Of a stretch of 64,000 nucleotides of DNA, positions 33,901 through 44,400 are shown piece by piece; position 1 is the first letter of the stretch, and every line of letters starts with the position of its first letter. The position numbers were made by a program, and so were the translations under genes. Below the pieces are notes generated by a model, which saw nothing but the letters and a program-made list of their open reading frames with translations, made no database searches and was not told the origin of the DNA. The DNA comes from Alopecurus myosuroides (taxonomy: Eukaryota > Streptophyta > Magnoliopsida > Poales > Poaceae): NCBI GenBank assembly GCA_028641055.1, contig CM054062.1:143718144-143782143 (forward strand), written 5' to 3'.

Positions 33901-35208
33901 AAGAGCCCATCGTAGCCATAGCAGCTTGTCGCTCGTTGCCATGGCCGTCATTGCCAATCCCTAGAAAGTCCCGCTTGAAGCGTCGATGGCACGAGGCCAC
34001 AAAGCTGGCACGTGGGGCGATGTCCACCATACCGTCCGCCTTGGTTGACGTGGCAGGTGGGTGGAGGTGGTCGTCGAGCAGGAGGACCAGGCGCATGATA
34101 CCCGCCACCAGGCGCGAGAGGTGCACTAGTAGGAGGCGGCAGCCGAGGAGCGGGTGGGCGGTAGCCACCTGCACCACGAGACGCCGCATGATTAGAAGGG
34201 TCGAGGTGCGCATGCACGGAGAGGCGGGACTCGACCCGATGTTTAGTGCTTAGAAGGCAAGCGTAGAGTTCACGCGGAGTCATCGGAGGCCGCGAGCCAA
34301 TGACCGCTTCAGCTAGCGAGTCATACTCTTGGTCAAGACCGATGAGGACGTACGAGGTGAATTCCTCGTCACGGAGGGGCTACCCTATCGATGATAGCGT
34401 GTCTGCAAGGGATTTCACCTTGTTGAAGAAGGCCATAGCGGTCTGGTCGAGCTTGCGCTCCTTCGTGAGCTGCCGGCGAAGGGCCATGGAACGGGCAGTG
34501 GACTTGGAGGCGAAGCTGTTGGCGAGTGTCGTCTAGGCGTGGAGGGTCGAGGCGACAAAGAGAACCAGTCGCATCGACTCCCTGGATGAGAGAAGTCTGC
34601 AGCGTGGAGAGGATCGCCTGGTCCTGTGCAACCCAGGCGCGATGCGCGGGGTTGGGCGCCGAGACCCGAACGCCGGTGGCGGTGATCGCCGAAACTGTCC
34701 CGGGCGGACACGGGAACGACCCGTCGATGTAACCCTCTAGGTGACCACTGCGAAGGAGGGGCAGGATCTGAGCGCGCCAGTATAGGTAATTGTCGGGCGT
34801 CAGCTGCAGATTGATCAGATGCGAAAAGTGGAACGGGCCAAGATCCGTGTCGATGGCCGCGAGATCGCCATGGTGATCTGGTGCCGGTGGAGCAGCAAGT
34901 GCGGCCGGCTGCGCGTGGGAAGCGGCCACGGCCATGGAGACCGTGAGAGTAGGCGAGGCTAGGGGCAGCGATGAGATTGGAAGCCCAGCCGTTCCGGGCT
35001 ACAGTGACGAGAACGACGACCCGACGGAATAAGTGTTGATGGCAAACGGCGAGGGAGCAGCCATGCTGCTGGAGGAACCGCCCGAGAGGAGCGTAGCGAG
35101 GGACGCTGAGAGCAGGCCGAAGCTGACGAAGGATTGGTTTCTGGCAAAGGCGGCGGCAGTAGATTGATTGGTGGCGGCGGAAGTCATGTTTCGTAAACCT
35201 AGTTACCA
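30955..35208 (-). pseudogene. gag-pol of outer Copia element, heavily decayed
   Basis: Read leftwards from the 5' LTR, the PBS zone starts TGGTAACTAGG. A gag follows, with its start near 35187 and the capsid part at 34935-34369 (FHFSHLINLQLTPDNYLYWR). The protease to pre-integrase zone is 33856-33542. Integrase covers about 33250-32400, with QQSGAAERKHRHLVETG and NKYKLKFRSKKCVFLGYS. RT is about 31990-31080 (NIIDSKWVFIVKKHFDGSIE; catalytic ILVYVDDIILAS at about 31440) and the connection domain follows. Numerous frameshifts separate these blocks. The gene stops at 30955 where the SIRE-like element entered and resumes at 3768. Confidence 0.85.
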
Positions 35209-35339
35209 TGTACGACAATGTGATTTGGGAAACCAGCACAACGCACTAGGCGTGGCTTATCTCATATATATAGGGGTATACATAGTACAATACGGGTATA
35301 ATACAGAAGCTATACAATGGCTAGATACAAGATCTAAAA
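35209..35339 (-). repeat. 5' LTR of outer Copia element
   Basis: This 131-bp LTR is the partner of 3144-3274. TSD CCACA follows at 35340-35344. Its minus-strand start has mutated from TG to TT, so the terminal dinucleotide is lost at this end. Confidence 0.95.
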
Positions 35340-35344
35340 CCACA

Positions 35345-36690
35345 TAAGGGGCATGTTGGCGGTCTTGGAAGTCCGCGCCTACTGAGGTGATCTGCGATCC
35401 AGCATCGATTACGCAAGGCATGCCATAGGAAGAATTTACACTTAGCAAGGGCTCGAGATTTCCGTATCTGAACCGCGCCATCCAAAGCAATTTGGCCTTC
35501 GAACAATGCTAAGTATGCCGACCGGGTCGAGTAGTTGTTATCCGGCTTCCAATTCCACTGATAAGTGTTGTCCTCCACCACTTCCATAAGTGTGACCACA
35601 ACGTGGCGTTCGACCATCACGAGTATTTCTCTCAGGGCCTCAACGCCCAGGTTTGGGGATATGTTCTCCAGCCATCCACCCATGATACCATCTTGAACCC
35701 GTCTCGACCTGATCGCTCGCTTCGAAAATTTGGCAAAAAGGTTTGGCGCAAGATCTTTGATGCGACCCTCGGAAGCCTTGAGAGGATGTAGCAGCTTAGA
35801 AAATCTGTTGAACTTCTAGAGGAACCTGGATGTTGAATTCCCTCCAAGGTTTAGTTTCATCCACCCTCTCAAGGCTTAATCATCTGGTCCTCGTCGCCAT
35901 GTTCATCAGCCGAAGACCGCGCATACTCAGGCCACCCATGGTTTTTGGCATGCGTACCCTATCCCACGCAACCAAGCAGTGCCCGCACTTTCCACAGAAA
36001 TCTGCAGAGGATGTTCTCTACCGCCAAGAAGGTCTTGGTTGGTATGTCAAGAGACATAGTAGAGAAAAGGGACACCTCCACACCATCCACCAAGCACTGC
36101 AACTAGGCCGTTGTGGGCTTCCTCGACGGCATTGACAGGTCCAAGTAACGGAACGAGAAGGGGTTTATCAGGCACCCTAGCTCATGTGTGATCAGCTCCT
36201 CCACTGTCGTATCACATTGGATCAGATGTGCCGAACACTTATCGAGGTTGGTCTGAAGCTCCGATGTAGCCCCAAAGGCCTCAACGAGGGATGCAAAAGT
36301 CCAAAAATTCACCAACGAGGGTCGCAAGAAGGTGACAACATTGTCAGCGCAGGTCGAGGTTAGGCTTCATAGCCCTGTGCCGACAAGGGGTGTAAGGTAT
36401 CCCAACGCAGCAGCCATCTCAATCAAGTGGTGTAAAACCTCCATGACTAAAATAAATAGATGGGGAGAGGGAACCCCGCCGTGGCAATCCACGTCTGTTT
36501 GAAATGCGGCAGCCCGACATTCCGTTCAGGAGAACGCGTGGAGGCCGTGTCCAGCAACCCACATATCCACTTGACCATACGGTCGTCCAAGCCTAGCTTC
36601 CTGAGCACCTTGATAAGGAAGGACCAGTCCACCATGTGGAAAGCCTTGGTGATATCCAATTTTAGTTGCCCTAAGTCAAAATAATTTTTT
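35345..36690 (-). mobile_element. 5' part of split L1-type LINE (LINE-A), RT and zf-RVT, decayed
   Basis: On the minus strand, RT motif A/B sequence (LDITKAFHMVDWSFLIKVLR) starts near 36670. The thumb-like part follows (TNLDKCSAHLIQC, 36240) and then the zinc-binding domain (WNWKPDNNYSTRSAYLALFE, KCKFFLWHALRNRC, TCPLCG). The domain is cut at the CCACA target of the Copia insertion and resumes at 3143. Stops and frameshifts occur every 100-300 bp. The 5' end is lost inside the RT. Confidence 0.85.
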
Positions 36691-36950
36691 AATTTTTCTA
36701 TCCATCGCCTCTAGTCGATAAATCTTGATCTTTCAAAGTTTTCTTTACTGTAAGATGTACGAAGCCTGCGCTAGCTTCAATCAATATCACTTGGTATTTG
36801 GGGTTTGATTAGCTATCTCAATTCGGAGGATGTCCAATAACTAACATTTTTATTGGGCCAATGCCAAAGCCGAATTATAGGACTCAATATATACATCCAA
36901 ACGTGAGAGCAGTCTTTCAGACCTTGGGTTTTGAAAAAATCAAAAACTTT
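36691..36950. other. AT-rich spacer between two LINE fragments
   Basis: No coding sequence or known repeat end was recognised here. Confidence 0.4.
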
Positions 36951-38150
36951 GATCTTATTTTTCGCAAAAACGTAAAACCTTTGCGTTTCATTACATTGAT
37001 AGAAGTTTGTGAGAAGTTTTAGGTGAAGGAATTTTTCAAGGGTAGGGAGAGAGTATTTATACAAGCTTACGAAAGAGGCCACCCCACACAGTACAACTCA
37101 ACCCAGGACTAAACAAGGGGAGAAGCTGTCTGAGGCCTTTAGCATCCGCGCTCACCCAATCTGTAGCCTCGGTCTTGATGTTTTCCACCAAAGCGTTGAC
37201 CCATGGGCTCACGTTGTCGAAGAAGATTGTGTTCCGCTGCTTCCAAATCCACCACGCCGTAAGATCAATCATCGTCGATGTGGCTCTACGCAGCGGTCGA
37301 GGGGTAGAGCTCATAGTCAACAACCACCAGTCCACACAGTCGTTTTCCACAACCGTAGGTCTGAACATAGAATATAGGAGAGCACCTCATGCCAGATTGT
37401 TCGAGAGAACGAACACCCGGTGAGGAGGTGGGGCATCTTTTCGGGCTCCTCGTCGCATAGAGGGCAGAGCACGCGGTGCGACATCACTCGTCTCGCCAGT
37501 CTCTCCCCTGTCTAGCAGCAGTCCTAGCACACCAGCCAAATGAAGAACTTCACCCTTGGCGGTGCCCAGGTCTTCCAGTTTAACTCCTAGGATCTCGACT
37601 CAATGGCCCGGTGGAACATGGCGTTGTAACAAGATTTCGAGCAGTATTCTGCATTGCTAGTCCATCGCCATACGAACCTGTCCGACGCGTTTGTCAATTG
37701 TACCTGCTGCATACATCTCCATGTTTGCACGTACTTGCCAGAGGGGTTTAGGGGCCCGACAATGTCTAATATCCACCCACGCTCCACTAGCGCCTCACGC
37801 ACCATCCGTTGCTTTCCGCGCCTTCTCGAGACAAGCGCAAATAGCGTTGGCGCTAACTCCCTTAAAGATCTCCCATCGATCCATCTGTCTTCCCAAAACA
37901 GTGATGAGATGCCATCTCGTGGGCCGTTTGGGTTGAGGCCACGAGGATTGCACCCTCCACCCTGGAGAACTGCATGTCCAAACTGCGCCAGGGTTGGTCC
38001 AGGTCCATGTGCATCCGCCACATCCATCGAACCCGCATGTTGATGGATGTGTGGATCAGGACCGGGATGCCAAGGCCCCCTAGTCTCAACCGTCGACTCA
38101 CCCTAGCCCAGTTCACCTAACAGTGCCCTCCTTTTGCCTCAGCTATTCCC
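36951..38150 (-). mobile_element. 3' half of a second L1-type LINE (LINE-B)
   Basis: The plus strand opens with a T-rich and AAAACG-containing run near 36951-36990, the usual 3' tail of grass LINEs in reverse. Further right the minus strand encodes the end of ORF2: NWARVSRRLRLGGLGIPVL (38116), LFWEDRWIDGRSLRELAPTL, the RWRWTSNAEYCSKSCYNAMF start of zf-RVT, and the tail WWIWKQRNTIFFDNVSP (37368-37057). Frameshifts separate these blocks. It is truncated at the 5' end near 38150. Confidence 0.82.
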
Positions 38151-38429
38151 ACCCAAAGAAAACCCTGGAGGATCTTTTCTAGCCTTTTCATTGATGCTGA
38201 GCACCATCAGTTGGTGGAAGGGGGTCACAGCTAAGACAGTGATGAGGATATAATAGGGTTATATGGTGATTGTGCATGCTTGAGCTGGAAGGAAATACTA
38301 AATTTAATTGATGATTTTTATAAGGTGAATTCCTTCTTAATTGAATGTGATGTTTGTGTTTATGAGAATGTTATACTATCTAAGTTTATGCTTTGATGTA
38401 TTATCGGGGTTATTGATAACACAAATGTT
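38151..38429. other. Unassigned sequence left of Gypsy fragment
   Basis: This is AT-rich. The right part may be more of the Gypsy internal region, since the next segment opens inside its last ORF. No clear feature was seen. Confidence 0.35.
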
Positions 38430-38936
38430 GGTGGAGGAGGACCTGAAGACATGCTGGAAAACAACAAGTACCTGATGGAAAACAAGAGGAAACAATGGAA
38501 AACAATAAAGATATTTCACCACAAAAGTTTGAGGGAGGAGAGGGAGGCAGGAGCACAGGAGAGAGGCATGGAAAACAACATCAAAAATGATATTTCAGTC
38601 CGGACTGGCAGAAGTCCCGAATTTGAAATAATCATGGAATCTTCATACAGACTCCAAATAAAGTAAATAAGCACTATCCGAAAAGGAAATTCGAAGATAT
38701 TTTCCATGGATCCGGCCCCATGTACCAATTCGACTCGTACAAGGCGTGGTGACCGAAACAATTCACAAGTCATTTTCTGCCAGTTTCCAAATAGAGTCCA
38801 ATTGGATGCACCCATGTTGGGTCAGTTTGTATCCGATTTGGTTGAGTTCAACCGAGTAGGAATAGACCAATTTACTAGGAGGCATCCCCTCCCCTCATAT
38901 ATACTTAGGAGTCACGAAACACGAAATTAGAGGTTA

Positions 38937-40318
38937 GGGCATCTCCAGTCGTTGCGCCCCCCAAGGCCCAAAACGCCGCCGTTTTGGGGCCGCCGCGGCG
39001 CCAAACGGCGCTAATCTGGAACCTGGGGGGCAGGCTTCCCAGTCGCTCCCGAGCCCAAGATTCGGCCCAAAAAAAAACACGATTTGAAACTATACGCATT
39101 TTATTGAATTTAGGCAAACTTCGTACAATTCGACGCGAATTTAAACTAAAACAGCGAGAAGTAAAACTAAAACTGTGCGACGACTATCCTAGGCGTCGTC
39201 GTCTTCCTTCGCCGCGGCGAGCCGGTTGGAGGGACCAGCTTCGCCGTCATCCTTCGCCGCGGCGAGCTGGTGCCGCTCCGCCCGGCTTTGCACCCGCAGC
39301 CGGTGCAGCTGCGCCTGCTCGGAGGGCTGCCGGTTGCGTCGCTCGCTCCGCAGCGCCACCTGCCGCAGGTCGGCCTCGTACTGCGCGATGATCGCGTGCT
39401 GCTCGGCCGATGCAGCGTTTTCGGCCAGCTGCCGGCGCACCTCACGCTCCGCCTCTTCCCTCTGGTGCGTCTCCAGAGACGCCCGAACGGCGGCAGCCTC
39501 CGCCGCCGCCGCCGCCTGCTCGAGGCCGCCGAGGACCTGGCGGTACGCCCCCTCATTCTGCGCGGTCTCGATGGAGTACAGGGCGGCGTGCTGCTCCGGC
39601 CATATTGGCTGCAGCCTCCGCTCCCTCCTCCAGCGTCGGGCAGCCTGCCGGGCAGCCTGCGCCGCCTCCTGCTCGGGCGCGAGCTCTGCCTGGACAGGCG
39701 GCTGCTCGGGCGCCGCTGCTCCCTGCGTCGGCTGCTGCTCCGGCTGCTGTCCCTCGTCGTCGCTCTCGGGCCACACATCCTAGAGGCGGTCCATCGTTGC
39801 TAGGCGCGGCGAGGGGGCGAGGAGGAGGAGGCTAGAATCGGGGAACGGCGAGGAGGAGGAGGCGAGAATGGGCGGACGGCGAGGGGCGAGCACCCTTTTT
39901 ATAGCCTGGCGGGCCAGTCGCTGCGCCGCGCGTGTCACCGCTGCCGCCCCCGCCATTAATCCGACAGCCTTTGACTGGGGCGCATGCACTGGCCGGCCGC
40001 CACGCCATTACTCCGGCAGCCTTTGACGGCGCGGGCGCCGAGAAGAAGGTCACGGGCGGTGGATTATGTTCCCGCGCTTTTTCGGCGCGTCACTGACAGA
40101 GCTGGCCCACGCGTGCTGCCGCGCAGTTTCGCCCCCCCCCCCCAGGCCGTACCCAGCGGGTTGGGTTTGGCCTGGGTGCCGCGGCGCGAAATAGCGCCGA
40201 AACGGCGCTATTTGGGCTCCTGGGGGGCCGAGTGGTGAGGAAACGGCGCTATTCGCCGCTTCCGGCGCTAAAAAGGCCGCCTGGGGGGCTGGGGGGGGGG
40301 GGGCGACTGGAGATGCCC
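38937..40318. mobile_element. Harbinger-type DNA transposon without transposase (Harbinger-1)
   Basis: Its 15-bp terminal inverted repeats are perfect (GGGCATCTCCAGTCG at the left; its complement at the right) and are flanked by TTA at 38934-38936 and 40319-40321. That combination is typical of PIF/Harbinger. The element is 1382 bp, GC-rich, and has G/C-rich subterminal repeats (GGGGGG tracts, CGCCGTTT motifs). It encodes no DDE transposase, only the 195-residue ORF at 39189-39776. It must depend on an autonomous relative. Confidence 0.88.
39189..39776 (-). CDS. Charged coiled-coil protein carried by Harbinger-1
   Basis: This 195-residue ORF starts MWPESDDEGQQPEQQP. It then has an Ala/Glu/Gln/Arg-rich helix with coiled-coil character over about residues 30-170 and an acidic end (KEDDDA). 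It resembles no catalytic domain that I recognise. It may be what is left of an ORF1-type protein of Harbinger elements. An upstream in-frame ATG (about 39794, MDRL) is cut off by TAG at 39780-39782, so either the start is internal or the ORF is already damaged. Codon use is extremely GC-rich, like the rest of the element. Confidence 0.5.
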   Translation of the reverse strand: MWPESDDEGQQPEQQPTQGAAAPEQPPVQAELAPEQEAAQAARQAARRWRRERRLQPIWPEQHAALYSIETAQNEGAYRQVLGGLEQAAAAAEAAAVRASLETHQREEAEREVRRQLAENAASAEQHAIIAQYEADLRQVALRSERRNRQPSEQAQLHRLRVQSRAERHQLAAAKDDGEAGPSNRLAAAKEDDDA

Positions 40319-40622
40319 TTAGACTACGTTATAAATAAACCCTAGATTTCTAGATTGAAATTGCTTGTAAGCATTCATCTTGAGTTGCTACCTTTTGCAA
40401 ATTATGCGTGGTATCTGCTGTTCCATTGGGAATAAGGAGGTACATGACCACTTTATAGTCAGCGGCTACTTTGTGCAAGAGTGTGTAGTTAAGAATATCC
40501 ATAGGTATTGATTGTTGTTCATTGGCAACGGAATTATCCAAGGAGAGTTTTGAGTGTAGCACTAGTTATCATACTTCCACCATACATGTTGCTCATTGAG
40601 AAGATCGGGCCGCCCCTTATCA

Positions 40623-41487
40623 GACAGCCTTTATCAAACCGAGCCTGCCAGCTTTGGGCACCATTACAGCCTTCTAACTGGGGAGCTCTATGAGGGGCTG
40701 CAAGGACTCCCCCCATGGTTTCCGAAGATCGAGAGGGATTTAACAACCATGTAAAATCTCAATATGAAATGCTTTTTCGTTCCAGGCTAAGCTTGACAAA
40801 AGCGTGGATATGAGCATAGTGAACATCGCACATTTTAGAACTCCAAAATTTGTCAAAATTTATCATATTTTGTGTAGTACAGAATACAAATAAGTTCACA
40901 TTGAAAACTTGCACGCCTGTAGTTGACAACATCCAAGATTGTTTTGAAATATTTTGAAACTTATAATCAGGCGAATTTTCAAACTAATATTTGGTTATTT
41001 TTCCAAACACAGCCTACTAACAAGTTTCCACGAACAAACATATCATGTACTTACATGCGTGCCGTACTCTCAATACTCCCAAACCCTAAAACAAAACCAT
41101 AACGGTCACAAGTATTCACATCCAAAAAGCATATAAAAACACACAAATCTGGCTCAGAACAGAAGCTAGTTTAAATTGGGATGTGAATTTAGCCCATTAA
41201 CATATCAAAACTGAAATTTTCTTTCTTAAGATACATAATGAGTTTGGTTCCAAAATTCTGCAACATAATAGATAACTTAGTACTAGCATTGTGAAATTAT
41301 TTCATAATTTTTGGCAGCCTTTCATCAGACAATAAAGACTAAGGTTAAGTGCTGAACATACCTCCTATGATACAGGCAGTGACAATCAGACAACAAAATT
41401 TTGGTGATTCATATAGGTCTATGTAAGAGCAGATCCAGCCGTTATTACTCTACTGATTACATGGATAGAACTGGGATTTCAAATAAT
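40623..41487. other. Intergenic, 3' flank of the metallophosphoesterase gene
   Basis: The stretch 40623-40750 is GC-richer with short ORFs that I do not recognise. The rest is AT-rich and should contain the 3' UTR of the gene at 41488-48095. Confidence 0.4.
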
Positions 41488-44400
41488 TTAACGGTCAACC
41501 CAATCCTTGAATAGAAGCATCATGTATAGAGGAACATTCAGCGCGGCAATGACGACAATTGACTGAACGACACGGAACAGCCTCTGCAGGATCTTTCTTA
41601 TATTCCATTTGCTCGGCCGAGACAACTTCCCGCCATCTTCTGGTGCCGTTTCAGAGCCCATATCAACATGAACAGATGAATCAGGTTCTGGCTGGTGCTT
41701 TCTTGCAGTTGGCCTTGCCACAACATTTCCTCTGCCAGGAATACGAGAGATCTTTAAGTTAAAAGCACGAGGCGAGTTTCAGTCTTATGAAGCACTTAAA
41801 AGCATTATCCAGAAAAAAAGGACACACATACCGCCCTGTAGTTCGGGAGTCGGAGTTAGTGCTGGGGGTTCTAGCCACTGCCTTTTTAACAAGATGCATG
41901 GATCCCTCAGCATCCCAAACCATTTCATACTCGCCATCTTCATCATCATCTTTTTCTTTGGTTCTTGAAATCAGTTCAGCACTCACAGACCTCATGAAGC
42001 TTACAAATTTGTTCATATAAGGAAGAGAGCTGAGACCATTTGTCGGCCAAAAGACCAGCAGAAGGACGGTAATCACAAACTGGAAGATATACCTGCAGAA
42101 ACAGCAGACACAAAAAAAACTTGTCAGACAATTCAGTCATAAATCTGCAGCTATATACGCAAGACAATCAGCAAGCGCATGTCAGAAGCATTACCAGATA
42201 TAGATATGAGTTTGTTTAGGCAGGAAACAAAGATCCGTCAGAACCTCATGACTAAAATCCGTTGAATTTGGTGATAACTTGGGCCCAGCAGACAACAGCA
42301 TAAAAGATGGATAGAGATTTCCCTGCTGCCAACTTATTGTCCCAAGGGTGTGCTGTGGTATTAAAAGTCCCATTAGATGCAAAGCATGAAATGTGGCAAT
42401 AAAAAACTTCAGAAAAATTCTTACCTCTGTTACTGGCCCAAAAGTAGTGGAGTGGACAACTGTGCACTGGTCATGGTCATGTCCTGAGAGCACAAGAGTC
42501 TGCAGAGTGATTGACCAGTCAAGATATTTTCAAATTTGACTTAAACCTCTGGAAATTGCAAAAAGAAGCTTACCGGCTTCAGCAAACTTAGCAAAAGCTC
42601 GGAAGTCTCTTTGCTTAGATAATTCTGATACCTGCATTGATCTTATGTTAATTGTTATGCCTGCCCTATGTTAACATGTGGAGAAAGTTCTGATAGGCAG
42701 CGATGATTTGAACTGGTTTGGCTAAAAGTAAGTTTCAGGAGAACGCATAGGGTAATATTCAACCAAACAAATCTGAGACAATTTGGGGTATAACACAGCT
42801 AATCACATTAGCAATTCTTTAGAAAAAAAGGACAGACCCAGTGCATAGAGGCTCCCACACAAGGTGGGTCTGGGGAGAGATTATAGGAACCTAGTCTTAC
42901 CCCTGCAAAGTGCAGTGCAGGGAGGCTGGTTCGAACCCAGGACCTCTTGGCACAAGTGGGGATGACCTCACCACTGCACCAAGGCCTGCCTTCACATTAG
43001 CAATTCTTTTACCAAGAAGAATATCACGAGAAGCTCCCAAAACAAACAATTGCTTGAGAGAGTTCACCAGAACAAAGAGAGTTCAATGAGCCTAAGTTTA
43101 TCAGTCCAACAATCACAATATTGAAAAGCTATGTTAGTCAAAAGCAGGAAAACAGCAATACTCGAGGAAGGACATACTTGATTCCTTGATCCATAGCAGC
43201 ACTATGTATCCTCTGGAATGAAAGAGTATAAAATCAATCAGCTAGACAAATATGTTGTTAGTCGAATTGCTTGCAGAAATTCAAACACAAACACGTTGCA
43301 ACTTGCAGAACAAATCAGTGGACAAAAGTGGTGCACTGGTGCTACATATGAAACAATATTATCTTCGTAATATACGAACAAGGAATCATAAGAAAGGTAC
43401 AGGAACTCCTTATTTGAAAATAGCAGAGGAAACACTTCGAGAGAGCATACTTGATTTATAACAGGTGAAGAACGATGAGGGCCACACGGTGTATTGTCAG
43501 CGCGGTACAGGGGAATGTGTGTTAAAAGAACTTTTGGATTTGATTCATTACCTTAAAAAAGAAGTAAATCTAGTCAATTGGATAGTAACTGTAACACTAT
43601 GCATAATTATGTACTCAGTGCCATACCAGATGATAGTGTTTTAATGAACTCCCAAGTAGAGGATCTTTCTTTGCTTTGTTTAGCTCCTCCTAAACAAATG
43701 TTAACAATTCTTTAGCCATACAAAGCAGAAGCATCAAAGGAAACTGCAAACCAATTTGATCTTACTCATGAACAACAATGTGGATTCTATAATGCACTAC
43801 TACTGTACGATTTCATTTGTAGATTAGTTCATTGTAGAACATACTACAAGAAAGTGAAAAAAAATGGAGACATCGTAACATACCATCAAGAGTTTGAGCA
43901 TCAACAACAACAAAGTCCACCTTCCCAGACAAAAAATGGAAGTTCCTCGGTCCAAACTCTTTTTCATAACGACTGATAACCTACAAGAAAAGTGCAGCGA
44001 ACTTATAGGTTGCAGTATGTCAACAGTTTGTGTTCTCACGTATTCTTTGCAGTACAGAAATATCACTGCATAACTTTTTTGAGAAAAAACTGGAGCCAGT
44101 AATTAAATACATCAATAGAGAAACAATATTTACAAGAGACAGAGACCTGGAATGTACATAACAACTATTTACAAGCGAGCAATCTAGGCCAATCAAAGTT
44201 TTGAAAAAGAACCAGCCGAAGTTTCAAAGAGAGGTCATAGACTCCTCGCAATCTAGGACAATCAAAGGTTATGAAAAAGAACCAGCCGAAGTTTCAAAGA
44301 GAGGTCATACACTCCTCGCAGTCTAGGACAATCAAAGGTTATGAAAAAGAACCAGCCGAAGTTTCAAAGAGAGGTCATAGACTCCTCACAATCTAGGACA

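Larger units (their letters stand above)
3144..35339 (-). mobile_element. Outer Copia retrotransposon with 131-bp LTRs, disrupted by nested elements
   Basis: The two 131-bp LTRs (3144-3274 and 35209-35339) are about 95% identical and are flanked by the same 5-bp target duplication, CCACA, at 3139-3143 and 35340-35344. The internal part survives as 30955-35208 (gag to RT) and 3275-3768 (end of RNase H). A second element sits between them. Gene order and the polypurine tract beside the left LTR place the element on the minus strand. Without the inserted DNA it would be about 5 kb. Frameshifts and stops throughout make it incapable of autonomous movement. The target was the zf-RVT coding part of LINE-A. 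Confidence 0.95.
38430..40622 (+). mobile_element. 3' end of a Gypsy element: last ORF tail plus LTR, split by Harbinger element
   Basis: The ORF tail at 38451 (MLENNKYLMENKRKQWK) matches the Glu-Asn-Lys repeat at the end of the minus-strand ORF at 49790-50143. The LTR-like part continues to 38936 and from 40322 to 40622. It ends AAGATCGGGCCGCCCCTTATCA, and the reverse complement of 49296-49560 is similar over most of that length. A TATA-like TATAAATAAACCC lies at 40331-40343. The Harbinger-type insertion 38937-40318 divides it. Confidence 0.65.

Noticed and set aside
40350..40746. Minus-strand ORFs of about 70 codons left of the metallophosphoesterase gene
   Set aside because: The first overlaps an LTR segment, and neither shows a recognisable domain.
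42821..42992. A tRNA gene suggested by the B box GGTTCGAACC
   Set aside because: No cloverleaf can be drawn. The 17-bp target duplication and T tail show a tRNA-derived SINE.
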